Notes: generated from the letters alone by a model not told the origin. A DNA stretch of 64,000 nt from Thiocystis violascens (GCA_020721065.1 DYNM01000002.1:62001-126000), one strand, 5' to 3'. Numbered from the stretch's first letter, positions 1-8,944 are shown. Program-made: numbers and translations.

Positions 1-213
1 CACCTGCACCGTCACCACTTCACGATCCTGTTGCCATTGCAATGCAAAATGAATAGCCGTTACCGTCACCATCACAATTAACAAACCCATCGCAAAATGC
101 CGCAATAATGCCGAGGGAGCTGGCGTTTCTACATCCAATAACGTCCACCAATAATGCCGCACGGCAATCACACCAAACCACAAACACGCACCAATAAACA
201 GTAGTTTTAACAT
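1..213 (-). CDS. Partial small membrane protein of unknown function
   Basis: This is the N-terminal part (71 codons) of a minus-strand gene whose 3' end lies outside the window. It begins MLKLLFIGACLWFGVIAVRH, a clear membrane segment, and has a second one around residues 43-60 (LLIVMVTVTAIHFAL). A Cys-rich frame on the same strand is an alternative reading, but this frame has normal residue composition and starts 21 bases after the stop of pap, so it is probably the third gene of an apbE-pap unit. I do not recognise the family. Confidence 0.5.
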   Translation of the reverse strand, partial: MLKLLFIGACLWFGVIAVRHYWWTLLDVETPAPSALLRHFAMGLLIVMVTVTAIHFALQWQQDREVVTVQV

Positions 214-234
214 TGCCGCTCAACGCGAAATTGA

Positions 235-1806
235 TTAAATCGTATCGGAAGGGTTTTTAATCGTATTCATGCGTTTATCCCCGCACGGAATATAACCGGA
301 AATTGGCGCGTGATCGGTTTTTAATGCCAGCCGCAATGACTCGCAAATCGTGCGTAACACTTTAATTCGCGCATACGGTTTATCATTCCCTTCCACCAGC
401 GTCCAGGTCGCATGTTTGGTGCTGGTACGCGCTACCATCTCATTCACTGCCTCTTTATACAACGGCCATTTTTCCCGATTGCGCCAATCATCCGCCGTGA
501 TTTTATAGCGTTTATACGGCACATTTTCCCGATCTTTGAACCGCTGCAATTGTTCATCTTGACTGATATGCAGCCAGAATTTTAATAGAATGATACCGCG
601 ATCCACTAATTGCTCTTCAAACTGATTGATTTCCGCATATGCCCGCCGCCATTCCGCATCTGTTGCGAAACCTTCAACGCGCTCGACTAAAACGCGCCCA
701 TACCACGACCGATCATATAACGTCATTAAACCAGCGCGGGGAATATGTCGCCAAAAGCGCCATAAATAATGATGCGCTTTTTCTTCATCGGTGGGCGCAG
801 CAACTGGAATTGCGCGATATAACCGCGCATCAACGCTGCTGGTAATACGCCGAATAGCACCGCCTTTACCACCAGCATCAACACCTTCAAACATCAATAC
901 CGTTGACCGCTTTTGGTTATACGCTAACCACGCCAGTTCGTTAATTTCATTCTGCAAATGCTTCAATTCGTGCTTGTAATCATCACGCGCAATTGCCCGC
1001 GACAAATCTAATTGATCAAGCAGAGTAATTTGCGCACTGGCGCTGCTGGGTAATTCTGGACGCATGACGAGCTGCGCATCATCAGTCGCGGCAGTGTTTT
1101 CTGCCAAACGTAAACGAATTGCGTGCAACAGCGTTTTGCCCACCGTTAAATCACGATAGCGCCGGTCGGCCGCTTCAATTAAATACCAAGGTGAACTGCC
1201 GCGATCAGTGTGTAAAATAACCCGCTCGGCAACCTGTTCAAACGCCGCATAATGCTCGGCAAACTTGCTTTTATCCGGCAGCATTTTCCAGCGACTTTTA
1301 TCATCGCGGGATAATTCTTTTAAGCGCGATTTTTGATCACTCTCAGATAAATGAAACCAAAACTTGAGAATCAGTGCGCCGTCTTGAATTAACATCCGCT
1401 CAAAATCGACAATGCGATTGAGTTCGCCGTCGAGTTCCGCATCAGAACAATAACCCTTAAAACGATATTCAATTGGCGTTTGATACCAGCCACCAAAGAG
1501 AATTGAAAAATCACCTCGCGCTGGTAATGAACGCCAAAAGCGCCAATAACGCGGGCGGTCGCGTTCCTCATCAGATTCTTCCCAAAAAGCAAAGGTTTGG
1601 ACGCCTCGTGCATCTAGCCATTCATTCAACCGATTGACGACTTCACCCTTGCCAGCCGCTTCTACTCCAGAAACTAAAATAATCACCGGCACATTTGCAG
1701 CTTTGAGATCACGTTGGGCGCTTAATAATTCAGTGCGCAAGACTTCTTGCTGTTCGCGGTAATCTTCTTTACTAACGGAACGTCCCACTTTGGTTGCTTC
1801 AAACAT
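235..1806 (-). CDS. pap: Polyphosphate:AMP phosphotransferase (two-domain PPK2)
   Basis: The 523-residue protein is two fused PPK2 domains, the arrangement of polyphosphate:AMP phosphotransferase, which makes ADP from AMP using polyphosphate in the cytoplasm. The first Walker A is GVEAAGKGEVV (residues 47-57), the second GVDAGGKGGAI (308-318). The second domain has the DRSWYGRVLVERVEGF lid/Walker B region (365-380), while the first has FGGWYQTP at the matching place. The N-terminal domain therefore looks catalytically degenerate, as in known two-domain members. The start lies 5 bases after the apbE stop, so the two are probably cotranscribed. Confidence 0.9.
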   Translation of the reverse strand: MFEATKVGRSVSKEDYREQQEVLRTELLSAQRDLKAANVPVIILVSGVEAAGKGEVVNRLNEWLDARGVQTFAFWEESDEERDRPRYWRFWRSLPARGDFSILFGGWYQTPIEYRFKGYCSDAELDGELNRIVDFERMLIQDGALILKFWFHLSESDQKSRLKELSRDDKSRWKMLPDKSKFAEHYAAFEQVAERVILHTDRGSSPWYLIEAADRRYRDLTVGKTLLHAIRLRLAENTAATDDAQLVMRPELPSSASAQITLLDQLDLSRAIARDDYKHELKHLQNEINELAWLAYNQKRSTVLMFEGVDAGGKGGAIRRITSSVDARLYRAIPVAAPTDEEKAHHYLWRFWRHIPRAGLMTLYDRSWYGRVLVERVEGFATDAEWRRAYAEINQFEEQLVDRGIILLKFWLHISQDEQLQRFKDRENVPYKRYKITADDWRNREKWPLYKEAVNEMVARTSTKHATWTLVEGNDKPYARIKVLRTICESLRLALKTDHAPISGYIPCGDKRMNTIKNPSDTI

Positions 1807-1811
1807 GGCAT

Positions 1812-2870
1812 TTAATCCTCGGCGTGATCAAAGAGTTGTTGAAACGCTGGCGTGGCAATTCCGCGCAATTCTTCACCATCGCGGATAATAAAATAAGCAG
1901 CGATATTTTGCGCGGTGGCGAATTCTAAACCGCGCTTATCACCCAATACCATTAAGGCAGTTGCTAATCCATCAACTTTCATTCCCTCTTCACCAACAAC
2001 GGTGACAGAACCAAGATTGCGCGTTACTGGTGTGCCGGTGCGCGGATCAATTTCATGTGAATAGCGTTTGCCGTCGCGTTCAAAGAAATTGCGATAATCG
2101 CCTGAAGTGGCAACGGCGCGATTGGAAATGGGAATCACGCGGTGCATGGTGCGGTTTTCAATCAATGGTTCTTCAATTGCAATTGCCCAAGGTTGTCGTT
2201 TAGCATTCATGCCAGCCGTGCGAATTGCGCCCGCAATGGCAATTAAATAATCAGTCGTACCTTGGGTTTTTAACCATGCTGCAATTTGATCACCGCCATA
2301 GCCTTCACCGAGTGAAGATAAATCAAGATATAAATCAGGTTGCGCTTTGCGCACGGCGGGTGGTTGCGCTTGCAGTTCTAATTTTTGCCAACCCACTCGC
2401 GCTTGTGCGGCGTTAATTTCATCTTGTGATGGTGGTGTATCGCGCCGCGCTTCTGGACCAAACCCCCATAAATTCACTAATGGCCCAATGGTAATATCAT
2501 AGGTGCCATTGGTGAGCGTGGCTAATCGCTGTCCTTCAGCAATAAGTTGATAGACGTTTGCGGATACGGGAATCCAATCAGTGCTCGTATTTTGATTGAG
2601 ACGTGATAATTCTGAAGTTTTATCATAGGTGGATATTTCAGCAATGACTTGGGCTAATATCTTTTCTACACCTTGCGTTAAACTTGCAGCGGTCATGCCT
2701 TGCGGTGGTCGCGCTACTTTAATGGAATAATAGGTGCCCATCGTGGGGCCATCAATTTCAATGATGGGGTCTGGACGCTCGCAGCCGCTCAATACAATGG
2801 CAATAATGAAAATTGACCAGCGCCATTTGTGCTGCGATTGTTGCCAAGTGAACAATGAACTAAATGCCAT
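1812..2870 (-). CDS. apbE: FAD:protein FMN transferase ApbE, lipoprotein
   Basis: The 352-residue protein has a signal peptide with lipobox IVLSGC (Cys30), so it should be anchored on the periplasmic side of the inner membrane. The family moves FMN from FAD onto a Thr of target proteins such as NqrB/RnfG-type subunits. Recognisable family signatures are GPTMGTYYSIKV near residue 41 and the C-terminal metal-binding stretch DGLATALMVLG. It heads the minus-strand apbE-pap unit and is divergent from bchZ, with about 135 bp between the two starts. No flavinylation target is encoded nearby. Confidence 0.9.
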   Translation of the reverse strand: MAFSSLFTWQQSQHKWRWSIFIIAIVLSGCERPDPIIEIDGPTMGTYYSIKVARPPQGMTAASLTQGVEKILAQVIAEISTYDKTSELSRLNQNTSTDWIPVSANVYQLIAEGQRLATLTNGTYDITIGPLVNLWGFGPEARRDTPPSQDEINAAQARVGWQKLELQAQPPAVRKAQPDLYLDLSSLGEGYGGDQIAAWLKTQGTTDYLIAIAGAIRTAGMNAKRQPWAIAIEEPLIENRTMHRVIPISNRAVATSGDYRNFFERDGKRYSHEIDPRTGTPVTRNLGSVTVVGEEGMKVDGLATALMVLGDKRGLEFATAQNIAAYFIIRDGEELRGIATPAFQQLFDHAED

Positions 2871-2922
2871 TGGGAATGCTCCTAGTGCTACAAAAGTGAT
2901 CAGTGAAACAATAAAGCGTTTA

Positions 2923-2950
2923 TGTTAGTTTAACCCGACAACAGTTGTCG
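2923..2950. promoter_or_regulatory. PpsR/CrtJ-type box overlapping a palindrome, upstream of bchZ
   Basis: TGT at 2923-2925 and ACA at 2938-2940 are separated by exactly 12 bases, the TGT-N12-ACA consensus of the redox/light repressor PpsR (CrtJ). The ACA is also part of a perfect 7-bp inverted repeat, CGACAAC-A-GTTGTCG (2936-2950). The site sits in the divergent apbE-bchZ spacer, about 65 bp before the bchZ start. The box alone is short enough to occur by chance; its position and the attached palindrome support it. Confidence 0.55.
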
Positions 2951-3005
2951 ATTAAATGCGGCAAGTGGGCTGCAAATTATCATTACAATGAGGGGTGTTT
3001 TGTTT

Positions 3006-4442
3006 ATGTTAATCAATGATCTTGATCGCGCCGGTGGTTATTGGGGAGCGGTGTATGTTTTTACGGCAATCAAGGGGCTGCAAGTCATTATTGATGGTCC
3101 GGTGGGATGTGAAAATTTGCCGGTGACGGCGGTGCTGCATTACACCGATGGGTTGCCGCCGCATGAGTTGCCGGTGGTCGTGACCGGGCTGGGTGAGGAG
3201 GAACTCGGGCAGCGCGGCACTGAGCAGGCGATGCGGCGAGCGTATCAAACCCTTGATCCGACGCGCCCGGCGGTGGTGGTGACGGGTTCTATCGCGGAGA
3301 TGATCGGCGGTGGTGTGACGCCGGAGGGCACCAACATTCTGCGCTTTTTGCCGCGCACCATCGATGAAGATCAGTGGCAAAGCGCCAATCGCGCTTTGAT
3401 GTGGTTGTGGACGCAGTTTGGCAGCAAAAAAGGGGCTGCGCTCAAGCGCCAGCCACGAGCGGCGACAAGACCGCGAGTGAATTTGATTGGGTCGATATAC
3501 GGCACCTTTAATGCGCCGTCGGATGTGGCGGAAATACGGCGGTTAGTAGAGGGCATTGGCGCGGAAGTGAATCTGATTTTTCCGCTCGGCTGTCAACTCG
3601 CCGATGTGCCCAAATTGGCGGATGCGGAAGTGAATGTGTGTTTATACCGTGAATTTGGGCGTTCATTGTGCGAAGCGTTGGAGCGGCCGTTTTTACAAGC
3701 GCCAATTGGATTGCATAGCACAACGAAGTTTTTACGCGCATTAGGCGAGTTATTGGGTTTAGACCCGGAGCCATTTATCACGCAGGAAAAACACACGACG
3801 ATCAAACCGATTTGGGATTTATGGCGGTCGGTGACGCAGGATTTTTTTGGTACGGCAAGTTTTGGTGTGGCGGCGACCGAAACTTATAGCCGGGGACTGC
3901 GGCATTTTTTAGAAGATGAAATGGGTTTGCCGTGTCATTTTGCATTGACGCGGCAGGCGGGCGTTAAGCCAGATAACGATCTGATTCGCCAAACGATTCG
4001 GGATAAAACGCCGTTGATTGTGTTCGGTAGTTATAACGAGCGGATGTATCTCGCCGAGATGGGCGCACGCGCAACTTATATTCCGGCGTCGTTTCCGGGC
4101 ACCGTGATTCGGCGACATACCGGCACGCCGTTTATGGGTTACGCGGGCGCGACTTATTTAATTCAAGAAGTGTGTAACGCTTTATTTGACGCGCTATTTC
4201 ACATTATTCCGCTCGGCACCGAGCTTGATAAAGTTGAGGCGACGCCGGCGCGAATGCACCGCGAATTGCCTTGGGATGAAGCAGCGCGGGCGGCGTTTGA
4301 TGAGATTGTGGACAGGCAGCCGGTGGTGGTGCGGATTTCGGCGGCCAAACAGTTGCGCGATGCAACGGAGCGGGCGGCGCGGACGGCTGGCGAGGAACTG
4401 GTCACGGCAGCGCGGGTTTTTGCCACGCAGCGCAGCCTGTAA
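3006..4442 (+). CDS. bchZ: Chlorophyllide a reductase subunit Z
   Basis: BchZ is the NifK-like subunit of chlorophyllide a oxidoreductase (BchXYZ), which reduces ring B in bacteriochlorophyll synthesis. The N-terminus [20 protein letters not shown] and the stretch around GPVGCENLP (Cys35, a cluster-ligand position) are characteristic, and the protein is full length at 478 residues. I chose the ATG at 3006 because the family starts ML-x-DxDRAGG and AGGGG (2991-2995) is correctly spaced; an in-frame ATG at 2988 lies before that ribosome site. bchX and bchY are not beside it, unlike the common bchCXYZ-puf layout. It leads directly into the puf operon. Confidence 0.95.
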   Translation: MLINDLDRAGGYWGAVYVFTAIKGLQVIIDGPVGCENLPVTAVLHYTDGLPPHELPVVVTGLGEEELGQRGTEQAMRRAYQTLDPTRPAVVVTGSIAEMIGGGVTPEGTNILRFLPRTIDEDQWQSANRALMWLWTQFGSKKGAALKRQPRAATRPRVNLIGSIYGTFNAPSDVAEIRRLVEGIGAEVNLIFPLGCQLADVPKLADAEVNVCLYREFGRSLCEALERPFLQAPIGLHSTTKFLRALGELLGLDPEPFITQEKHTTIKPIWDLWRSVTQDFFGTASFGVAATETYSRGLRHFLEDEMGLPCHFALTRQAGVKPDNDLIRQTIRDKTPLIVFGSYNERMYLAEMGARATYIPASFPGTVIRRHTGTPFMGYAGATYLIQEVCNALFDALFHIIPLGTELDKVEATPARMHRELPWDEAARAAFDEIVDRQPVVVRISAAKQLRDATERAARTAGEELVTAARVFATQRSL

Positions 4443-4450
4443 AAATCAGG

Positions 4451-4495
4451 TGTAAATGTAGATTGACATCTGTGTCAGTCAAGCTAGACTGACAC
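4451..4495 (+). promoter_or_regulatory. Candidate puf promoter with PpsR-type box and large palindrome
   Basis: Eight bases after bchZ, TGT (4451-4453) and ACA (4466-4468) are 12 bases apart. The last six bases of the box read TTGACA (4463-4468), a perfect -35 hexamer, followed after 16 bases by TAGACT (4485-4490), a passable -10. Between them and over the -10 lies the near-perfect palindrome GTGTCAGTC-aagcta-GACTGACAC (4472-4495, 9-bp arms). Repressor binding to either element would block the polymerase. The transcript would have a leader of about 265 nt before pufB1. Confidence 0.6.
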
Positions 4496-4763
4496 CTGAA
4501 TCTAGTCACCTCGTCAGGCAAGTTAGACGGGCGTTTCTTACAGCAGATTTCGGCCTGTGATCGTGTCGATAGCCGCTGTCGGAAGACCCAACGCTGATTT
4601 CGTGATTCCTGCTCAAGCAATCACTTGACGAGATTCAAACCCGTTTTCAGCGGGTGGATTCCCAGCCGTAGCGAGTTGATTCACGGCACCACTGCCACAC
4701 AACGTGCGGCATCATTCAACAATTGTATCTCTATTGTTTAATTGAGATTTTGGAGGATTTTCG
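4496..4763 (+). promoter_or_regulatory. Long 5' leader of pufB1
   Basis: This gene-free stretch follows the candidate puf promoter. I found no credible small gene and no PufQ-like reading frame. It holds a weak hairpin with ACCCG/CGGGT arms near 4640-4657, and TGGAGGA (4751-4757) as the pufB1 ribosome-binding site, 6 bases before the ATG. Leader control is possible, but nothing specific can be named. Confidence 0.4.
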
Positions 4764-4904
4764 ATGGCTAACAACAGCTTAACCGGACTGACCGAACAAG
4801 AAGCTCAAGAATTCCACGGTTTCTTCATGCAAAGCATGTCTGCTTTTTTCGGAATCGTTGTATTCGCACATATTCTGGCTTGGATGTGGCGTCCTTGGCT
4901 GTAA
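4764..4904 (+). CDS. pufB1: Light-harvesting LH1 beta polypeptide 1
   Basis: The 46-residue LH1 beta subunit binds bacteriochlorophyll in the core antenna ring. It shows the family pattern: N-terminal [14 protein letters not shown], one membrane helix, the bacteriochlorophyll-ligating His in VVFAHILAW, and the C-terminal WRPWL. TGGAGGA precedes the ATG at a 6-base spacing. It is the first puf gene and is followed by its alpha partner. It is too short for most ORF callers but unmistakable. Confidence 0.96.
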   Translation: MANNSLTGLTEQEAQEFHGFFMQSMSAFFGIVVFAHILAWMWRPWL

Positions 4905-5002
4905 TTGCAGATTGTGCCTTGTTGCAACAACTGAAGTAATCATTCACTAAAAGTTGTTGCCAATTATTTATTCCTAAATAACTTGAATTGTGGAGAAAAC
5001 CA

Positions 5003-5200
5003 ATGATGTCACCTGATATGTGGAAAATCTGGTTGTTAATCGACCCCCGCCGCGTACTGATCGCAGTGTTTGTTTTCTTGGTTGTATTGGCACTAGCCAT
5101 TCACATGATCCTGTTAAGCACCACTGATTTCAATTGGCTCGAAGACGGTGTTCCGGCTGCTTCCGTACAGCAAACGACACCGGCTGTACCACAACGCTAA
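5003..5200 (+). CDS. pufA1: Light-harvesting LH1 alpha polypeptide 1
   Basis: The 65-residue LH1 alpha subunit has [14 protein letters not shown] before its membrane helix, the ligand His in LAIHMILLS, the FNWL turn and a long C-terminal tail ending TPAVPQR, as in Chromatiaceae alpha-1 chains. GGAG at 4992-4995 sets the start at ATG 5003; an upstream in-frame start at 4988 would lie before the ribosome site. It pairs with pufB1 in the antenna ring around the reaction centre. Confidence 0.95.
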   Translation: MMSPDMWKIWLLIDPRRVLIAVFVFLVVLALAIHMILLSTTDFNWLEDGVPAASVQQTTPAVPQR

Positions 5201-5217
5201 ATCGTGTCCTTGACGGG

Positions 5218-5262
5218 GGCGGCAGGTGAGGCATTGTTTCATGGCACGCCTCGTCTACCGCC
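5218..5262 (+). promoter_or_regulatory. pufA1-pufL intercistronic stem-loop
   Basis: Arms 5218-5232 and 5248-5262 pair over 15 positions with one C-A mismatch and two G-U pairs, leaving a 15-nt loop. No T-run follows, so it is not a simple terminator. Known puf mRNAs carry a hairpin at this spot that shields the antenna segment from 3' decay and so raises LH1 over reaction-centre mRNA; this one is well placed for the same job. Confidence 0.75.
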
Positions 5263-5318
5263 AGTAGTGCTAAGAGGAGATGTCCGGCCAGGCTGTCTCC
5301 CCAGCAGAGGGTTTTACA

Positions 5319-6155
5319 ATGGCCATGCTCAGTTTTGAGAAAAAATACCGCGTCCGTGGCGGGACGTTGATAGGGGGAGACCTGTTCGACTTCTGGGTGG
5401 GGCCGTTTTACGTCGGCTTCTTCGGAGTGTCAGGGTTTTTCTTTGCGTTACTAGGAACGCTCTTGATGGCTTGGGGCGCCACCCTCGGTCCTAATGCGGA
5501 ACTACAAACCTTTAATCTTTGGCAGATTAGCATTGCACCACCAGACCTGAGTTATGGGTTAGGAATGGCGCCGATGGCTGAAGGTGGGTTGTGGCAGATC
5601 ATTACAATCTGCGCAATTGGTGCGTTTGTATCATGGGCGCTGCGCGAAGTTGAAATTTGTCGCAAATTAGGAATTGGATTTCACATTCCGTTTGCATTTT
5701 CCTTTGCAATTGGTGCTTATTTAGTTCTTGTTGTCGTGCGTCCGATTTTACTCGGCGGCTGGGGACATGGTTTCCCATACGGAATTCTCAGTCATCTTGA
5801 TTGGGTTTCTAATGTTGGTTATCAGTTCCTACACTTCCATTACAACCCAGCGCACATGCTGGCGATCACCTTCTTTTTCACTAATGCTTTGGCATTGTCG
5901 ATGCACGGTTCATTGATTCTATCAGTGACCAATCCGCAAGAAGGTGAAGAAGTGAAGACGAGTGAGCATGAAAATACTTTTTTCCGTGACATCGTGGGTT
6001 ATTCCATTGGTGCGCTCGCTATTCACCGCTTGGGTTTGTTCCTGGCACTGAGTGCCGTGTTCTGGAGCGCGGTTTGTATCGTCATTAGTGGACCTTTCTG
6101 GACGCGGGGATGGCCGGAATGGTGGAACTGGTGGCTTGAGCTTCCGCTCTGGTAG
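5319..6155 (+). CDS. pufL: Photosynthetic reaction centre L subunit
   Basis: The 278-residue L subunit of the type II reaction centre spans the membrane five times and, with PufM, holds the bacteriochlorophyll pair, bacteriopheophytins and quinones. [20 protein letters not shown] is the canonical N-terminus, and the special-pair/iron-ligand region [20 protein letters not shown] is intact. I chose ATG 5319, with AGAGG 8 bases upstream, over an in-frame ATG at 5280 that adds 13 unrelated residues. pufM follows after 16 bases. Confidence 0.97.
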   Translation: MAMLSFEKKYRVRGGTLIGGDLFDFWVGPFYVGFFGVSGFFFALLGTLLMAWGATLGPNAELQTFNLWQISIAPPDLSYGLGMAPMAEGGLWQIITICAIGAFVSWALREVEICRKLGIGFHIPFAFSFAIGAYLVLVVVRPILLGGWGHGFPYGILSHLDWVSNVGYQFLHFHYNPAHMLAITFFFTNALALSMHGSLILSVTNPQEGEEVKTSEHENTFFRDIVGYSIGALAIHRLGLFLALSAVFWSAVCIVISGPFWTRGWPEWWNWWLELPLW

Positions 6156-6171
6156 GAACTAGGAGACGACA

Positions 6172-7170
6172 ATGCCTGAATATCAGAATATTTTTAATAG
6201 TGTGCAGGTTCGCTCACCAGCTTATCCGGGTGTGCCATTGCCGAAAGGCAGCCTGCCGCGCCTTGGTAAACCGCTGTTTTCCTATTGGGCTGGTAAGATC
6301 GGCGACGCACAAATTGGTCCGCTGTATCTGGGTTTCACTGGCACTTTATCATTGATCTTTGGCTTTATCGCTTTAGAGATCATTGGTTTGAACATGCTGG
6401 CATCAGTTGATTGGAGTCCAATTGAACTGGTGAAGAACTTGTTTTGGTTGGCGCTTGAGCCGCCAGCACCTTCTTATGGCTTGAGTATTCCGCCATTATC
6501 AGAAGGTGGATGGTGGATTATGGCGGGAGTCTTTTTGACTGCATCCATTATCTTATGGTGGGTTCGTACTTATAAACGCGCCGCAGCATTGGGAATGAGT
6601 CAACATTTGTCTTGGGCATTTGCCGCCGCCATTTTCTTCTATCTGAGCTTGGGTTTTATTCGCCCAGTGATGATGGGAAGTTGGGCAGAAGCAGTTCCTT
6701 TTGGCATTTTCCCGCATTTGGATTGGACGGCAGCTTTCTCCATTCGATATGGAAATCTGTATTACAACCCGTTCCACATGTTGTCTATTGCGTTCTTGTA
6801 TGGATCGGCATTGTTATTTGCAATGCACGGCGCAACCATCTTGGCGGTCAGTCGCTTTGGTGGTGATCGAGAAATCGATCAAATTACTGATCGCGGAACC
6901 GCAGCAGAGCGTGCAGCATTATTTTGGCGCTGGACGATGGGCTTCAATGCGTCAATGGAATCCATTCACCGTTGGAGTTGGTGGTTTGCCGTATTGACCG
7001 TCATTACTGCAGGAATTGGGATTTTGTTGACTGGCACCGTCGTTGACAACTGGTATCTCTGGGCTGTGAAGCATGGAGTGGCACCAAGTTATCCAATTGA
7101 TGTGCTTGTGCAGGATCCGTATACGATGCCGCAGGATGCTTACATGATCCAGCAGGGGGTCGCGCAATGA
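6172..7170 (+). CDS. pufM: Photosynthetic reaction centre M subunit
   Basis: The 332-residue M subunit partners PufL. Diagnostic stretches are [13 protein letters not shown] at the N-terminus, [13 protein letters not shown], and the His-rich cofactor region [20 protein letters not shown] followed by [10 protein letters not shown]. An ATG directly behind GGAGACGAC is the start. The stop overlaps the start of pufC by 4 bases (ATGA), which suggests translational coupling. Confidence 0.97.
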   Translation: MPEYQNIFNSVQVRSPAYPGVPLPKGSLPRLGKPLFSYWAGKIGDAQIGPLYLGFTGTLSLIFGFIALEIIGLNMLASVDWSPIELVKNLFWLALEPPAPSYGLSIPPLSEGGWWIMAGVFLTASIILWWVRTYKRAAALGMSQHLSWAFAAAIFFYLSLGFIRPVMMGSWAEAVPFGIFPHLDWTAAFSIRYGNLYYNPFHMLSIAFLYGSALLFAMHGATILAVSRFGGDREIDQITDRGTAAERAALFWRWTMGFNASMESIHRWSWWFAVLTVITAGIGILLTGTVVDNWYLWAVKHGVAPSYPIDVLVQDPYTMPQDAYMIQQGVAQ

Positions 7171-8243
7171 ATATTGGAAAACACGCATCCATTCCATTGG
7201 TTGCAGTGGTCGCTTCCGTACTCTTGTTAGGCTGCGAGCGTCCACCACCAGAAGTTGTACAAGGTGGTTATCGTGGATTGGCAATGGAACAAAATTACAA
7301 TCCGCGTTTGTTAGCGGAAAGTATGAAAGCCAATTTGCCTCCAGAAGCACTTGCACCAGCAGCACCGGGTGGTCCTAACGTCTCTGCTGTTTATCAAAAC
7401 GTGCAGGTATTAAAGGAATTGAGTGTTGCTGATTTCACTCGCATCATGGTTGCAGCGACTTTATGGGTTGCACCAAAAGAAGGCTGTAATTACTGCCACG
7501 TTCCGGGCAACTTTGCATCTGATGACATCTATACCAAGGTTGTATCGCGGCGGATGTTTGAAATGGTGCGGCAAACCAATGCGAATTGGAAATCACACGT
7601 CGCAGAAACGGGTATTACCTGTTACACCTGTCATCGTGGTAATCCGGTTCCAAAATATGTTTGGGTGACGGATCCAGGTCCAAATCATCCTTCTGGGGTG
7701 AAACCGAGTGGGCAAAATGCGGTTGCTTCTACGGCTGCGTATTCTTCACTGCCTTATGATCCATTTACGCCTTTCCTTGACCAAGCCAATGAAATTCGCG
7801 TGATTGGTACTACTGCATTACCAAGTGGCAACAAAACGTCTATTAAGCAAGCTGAATGGACGTATGCGTTGATGATGCAGATGTCTGACGCATTGGGTGT
7901 GAATTGCACCTTCTGTCATAACACGCGGGCATTCTCGAATTGGCAACAAAGTACGCCAAAACGGACTACTGCTTGGTATGCAATTCGTCATGTACGGGAT
8001 ATGAATCAAAACTATATTTGGCCATTAAACGATGTGCTCCCTGCATCGCGTAAAGGTCCTTATGGCGATCCCTTCAAGATTAGTTGTATGACTTGCCACC
8101 AGGGCGCTTATAAGCCGCTGTATGCAGCGAAAATGTTGAAGGATTATCCGGTGTTGATTGCTCCTGCGAAGGTTGAACAACCAGCGGCGGTTGCTCCAGA
8201 AGCACCAGTTGAGGCACTAGCACCGACTGCGCAAAATCTGTAG
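7167..8243 (+). CDS. pufC: Reaction centre tetraheme cytochrome c subunit
   Basis: The 358-residue PufC is a periplasmic lipoprotein (lipobox LLGC, Cys23) that re-reduces the special pair. Four CXXCH heme motifs are visible: CNYCH (107-111), CYTCH (152-156), CTFCH (247-251) and CMTCH (307-311), paired in the two-plus-two layout of the family. The C-terminal tail is Ala/Pro-rich. It overlaps pufM by 4 bases and is followed by a strong hairpin and then extra LH1 genes. Confidence 0.97.
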   Translation: MNIGKHASIPLVAVVASVLLLGCERPPPEVVQGGYRGLAMEQNYNPRLLAESMKANLPPEALAPAAPGGPNVSAVYQNVQVLKELSVADFTRIMVAATLWVAPKEGCNYCHVPGNFASDDIYTKVVSRRMFEMVRQTNANWKSHVAETGITCYTCHRGNPVPKYVWVTDPGPNHPSGVKPSGQNAVASTAAYSSLPYDPFTPFLDQANEIRVIGTTALPSGNKTSIKQAEWTYALMMQMSDALGVNCTFCHNTRAFSNWQQSTPKRTTAWYAIRHVRDMNQNYIWPLNDVLPASRKGPYGDPFKISCMTCHQGAYKPLYAAKMLKDYPVLIAPAKVEQPAAVAPEAPVEALAPTAQNL

Positions 8244-8275
8244 CCTGCATTAGAGTGACGTTGCGCAAGGATGCT

Positions 8276-8309
8276 TCTCAAAGTATCAAAGCAATTTGAT
8301 ACTTTGGGA
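8276..8309 (+). promoter_or_regulatory. pufC-pufB2 stem-loop with GCAA tetraloop
   Basis: Arms 8276-8290 and 8295-8309 pair over 15 positions (12 perfect Watson-Crick pairs next to the loop, then G-U, C-G, T-A) around the loop GCAA, a GNRA tetraloop. No T-run follows. It lies 32 bases after the pufC stop and 27 before the pufB2 start, a likely mRNA-stability or processing element separating reaction-centre from second-antenna messages. Confidence 0.7.
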
Positions 8310-8341
8310 GACGACATCAAAAGTAGTGAGGCACCATGATA

Positions 8342-8488
8342 ATGGTTAGTGAAAACCGCTCGATGTCTGGACTTACAGAAGACGAAGCAAAGGAATTTCA
8401 TGCAATCTTTGTGTCTAGTTTCGTTGCGTTTACGGGGGTTGTGGTTATTGCACATATTCTCGTATGGTTGTGGCGTCCTTGGTTGTAA
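8342..8488 (+). CDS. pufB2: Light-harvesting LH1 beta polypeptide 2
   Basis: This second beta chain (48 residues) has [12 protein letters not shown], the ligand His in [10 protein letters not shown] and the terminal WRPWL, but differs from beta-1 at many sites. ATG 8342 is preferred because GAGG (8328-8331) lies 10 bases upstream and the length then matches beta-1; ATG 8336 in the same frame is possible. Extra LH1 copies after pufC are known in Chromatiaceae, where they diversify the ring. Confidence 0.9.
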   Translation: MVSENRSMSGLTEDEAKEFHAIFVSSFVAFTGVVVIAHILVWLWRPWL

Positions 8489-8546
8489 ACGACAGAGACT
8501 CACAACATCACTGTTGACTGAACGATGTTTGTTTTCTGAAGCCTGT

Positions 8547-8589
8547 TGTTATAACGATTTGACACAACTTAAACGTTTCAATAAGTTGT
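8547..8589 (+). promoter_or_regulatory. Candidate internal promoter/operator before pufA2
   Basis: TGT (8547-8549) and ACA (8562-8564) are 12 bases apart. The box ends in TTGACA (8559-8564), with TAAGTT (8582-8587) 17 bases on as a weak -10. The perfect inverted repeat ACAACTTA / TAAGTTGT (8564-8571, 8582-8589) spans the spacer and -10. This repeats the design seen before pufB1. It lies in the 327-bp gene-free gap between pufB2 and pufA2. Confidence 0.5.
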
Positions 8590-8607
8590 TTCCCGTGCTC
8601 TTAGCAC

Positions 8608-8632
8608 CGTCCAGACCCGCTACAGCTGGACG
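8608..8632 (+). terminator. Hairpin in the pufB2-pufA2 gap
   Basis: CGTCCAG (8608-8614) and CTGGACG (8626-8632) form a 7-bp stem with an 11-nt loop, followed by TTAATTCTT. It may act as a weak terminator or RNA end after pufB2. The rest of this gap also holds a perfect 12-bp palindrome, GACCTCGAGGTC (8659-8670), and no credible gene. Confidence 0.35.
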
Positions 8633-8815
8633 TTAATTCTTACGCAAGAGTCATTTAAGACCTCGAGGTCAGTATTCAAGGCAATGGCAGGGACGGCGTA
8701 TATAAACCTTTGAGCTTTTCACTGGTTTTTAGTAGCGGTTTTTGATGTAGCGTTTGTGACGACCGGGTAATTGTTGCTTGACAATACCTATCCATATCAA
8801 GACTGGAGAATACAC

Positions 8816-8944
8816 ATGCATAAAGTTTGGCAGATTTTTGACCCACGCAGAACCCTCGTTGCGTTATTTGGTTTTCTGTTTGTGCTGGCACTGTTGATTC
8901 ACTTTATTCTACTCAGCAGCCCCGCATTTAACTGGATCAGCTAA
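8816..8944 (+). CDS. pufA2: Light-harvesting LH1 alpha polypeptide 2
   Basis: This 42-residue alpha chain, [20 protein letters not shown] at its N-terminus, has the ligand His in [11 protein letters not shown] and ends FNWIS, lacking the long C-terminal tail of alpha-1. It is a textbook LH1 alpha. GGAG (8805-8808) lies 7 bases before the ATG. It is 327 bp from pufB2 and followed by a GC-rich hairpin, so its expression may be set apart from the upstream genes. Confidence 0.93.
   Translation: MHKVWQIFDPRRTLVALFGFLFVLALLIHFILLSSPAFNWIS

Noticed and set aside
20..223. Cys-rich 67-codon minus-strand frame at the left edge
   Set aside because: The neighbouring frame encodes a plausible two-helix membrane protein starting at 213; the Cys-rich reading looks like its shadow.
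8778..8800. TTGACA at 8778-8783 as a promoter just before pufA2
   Set aside because: No acceptable -10 at 16-18 bases; TATCAA is only 11 bases away.
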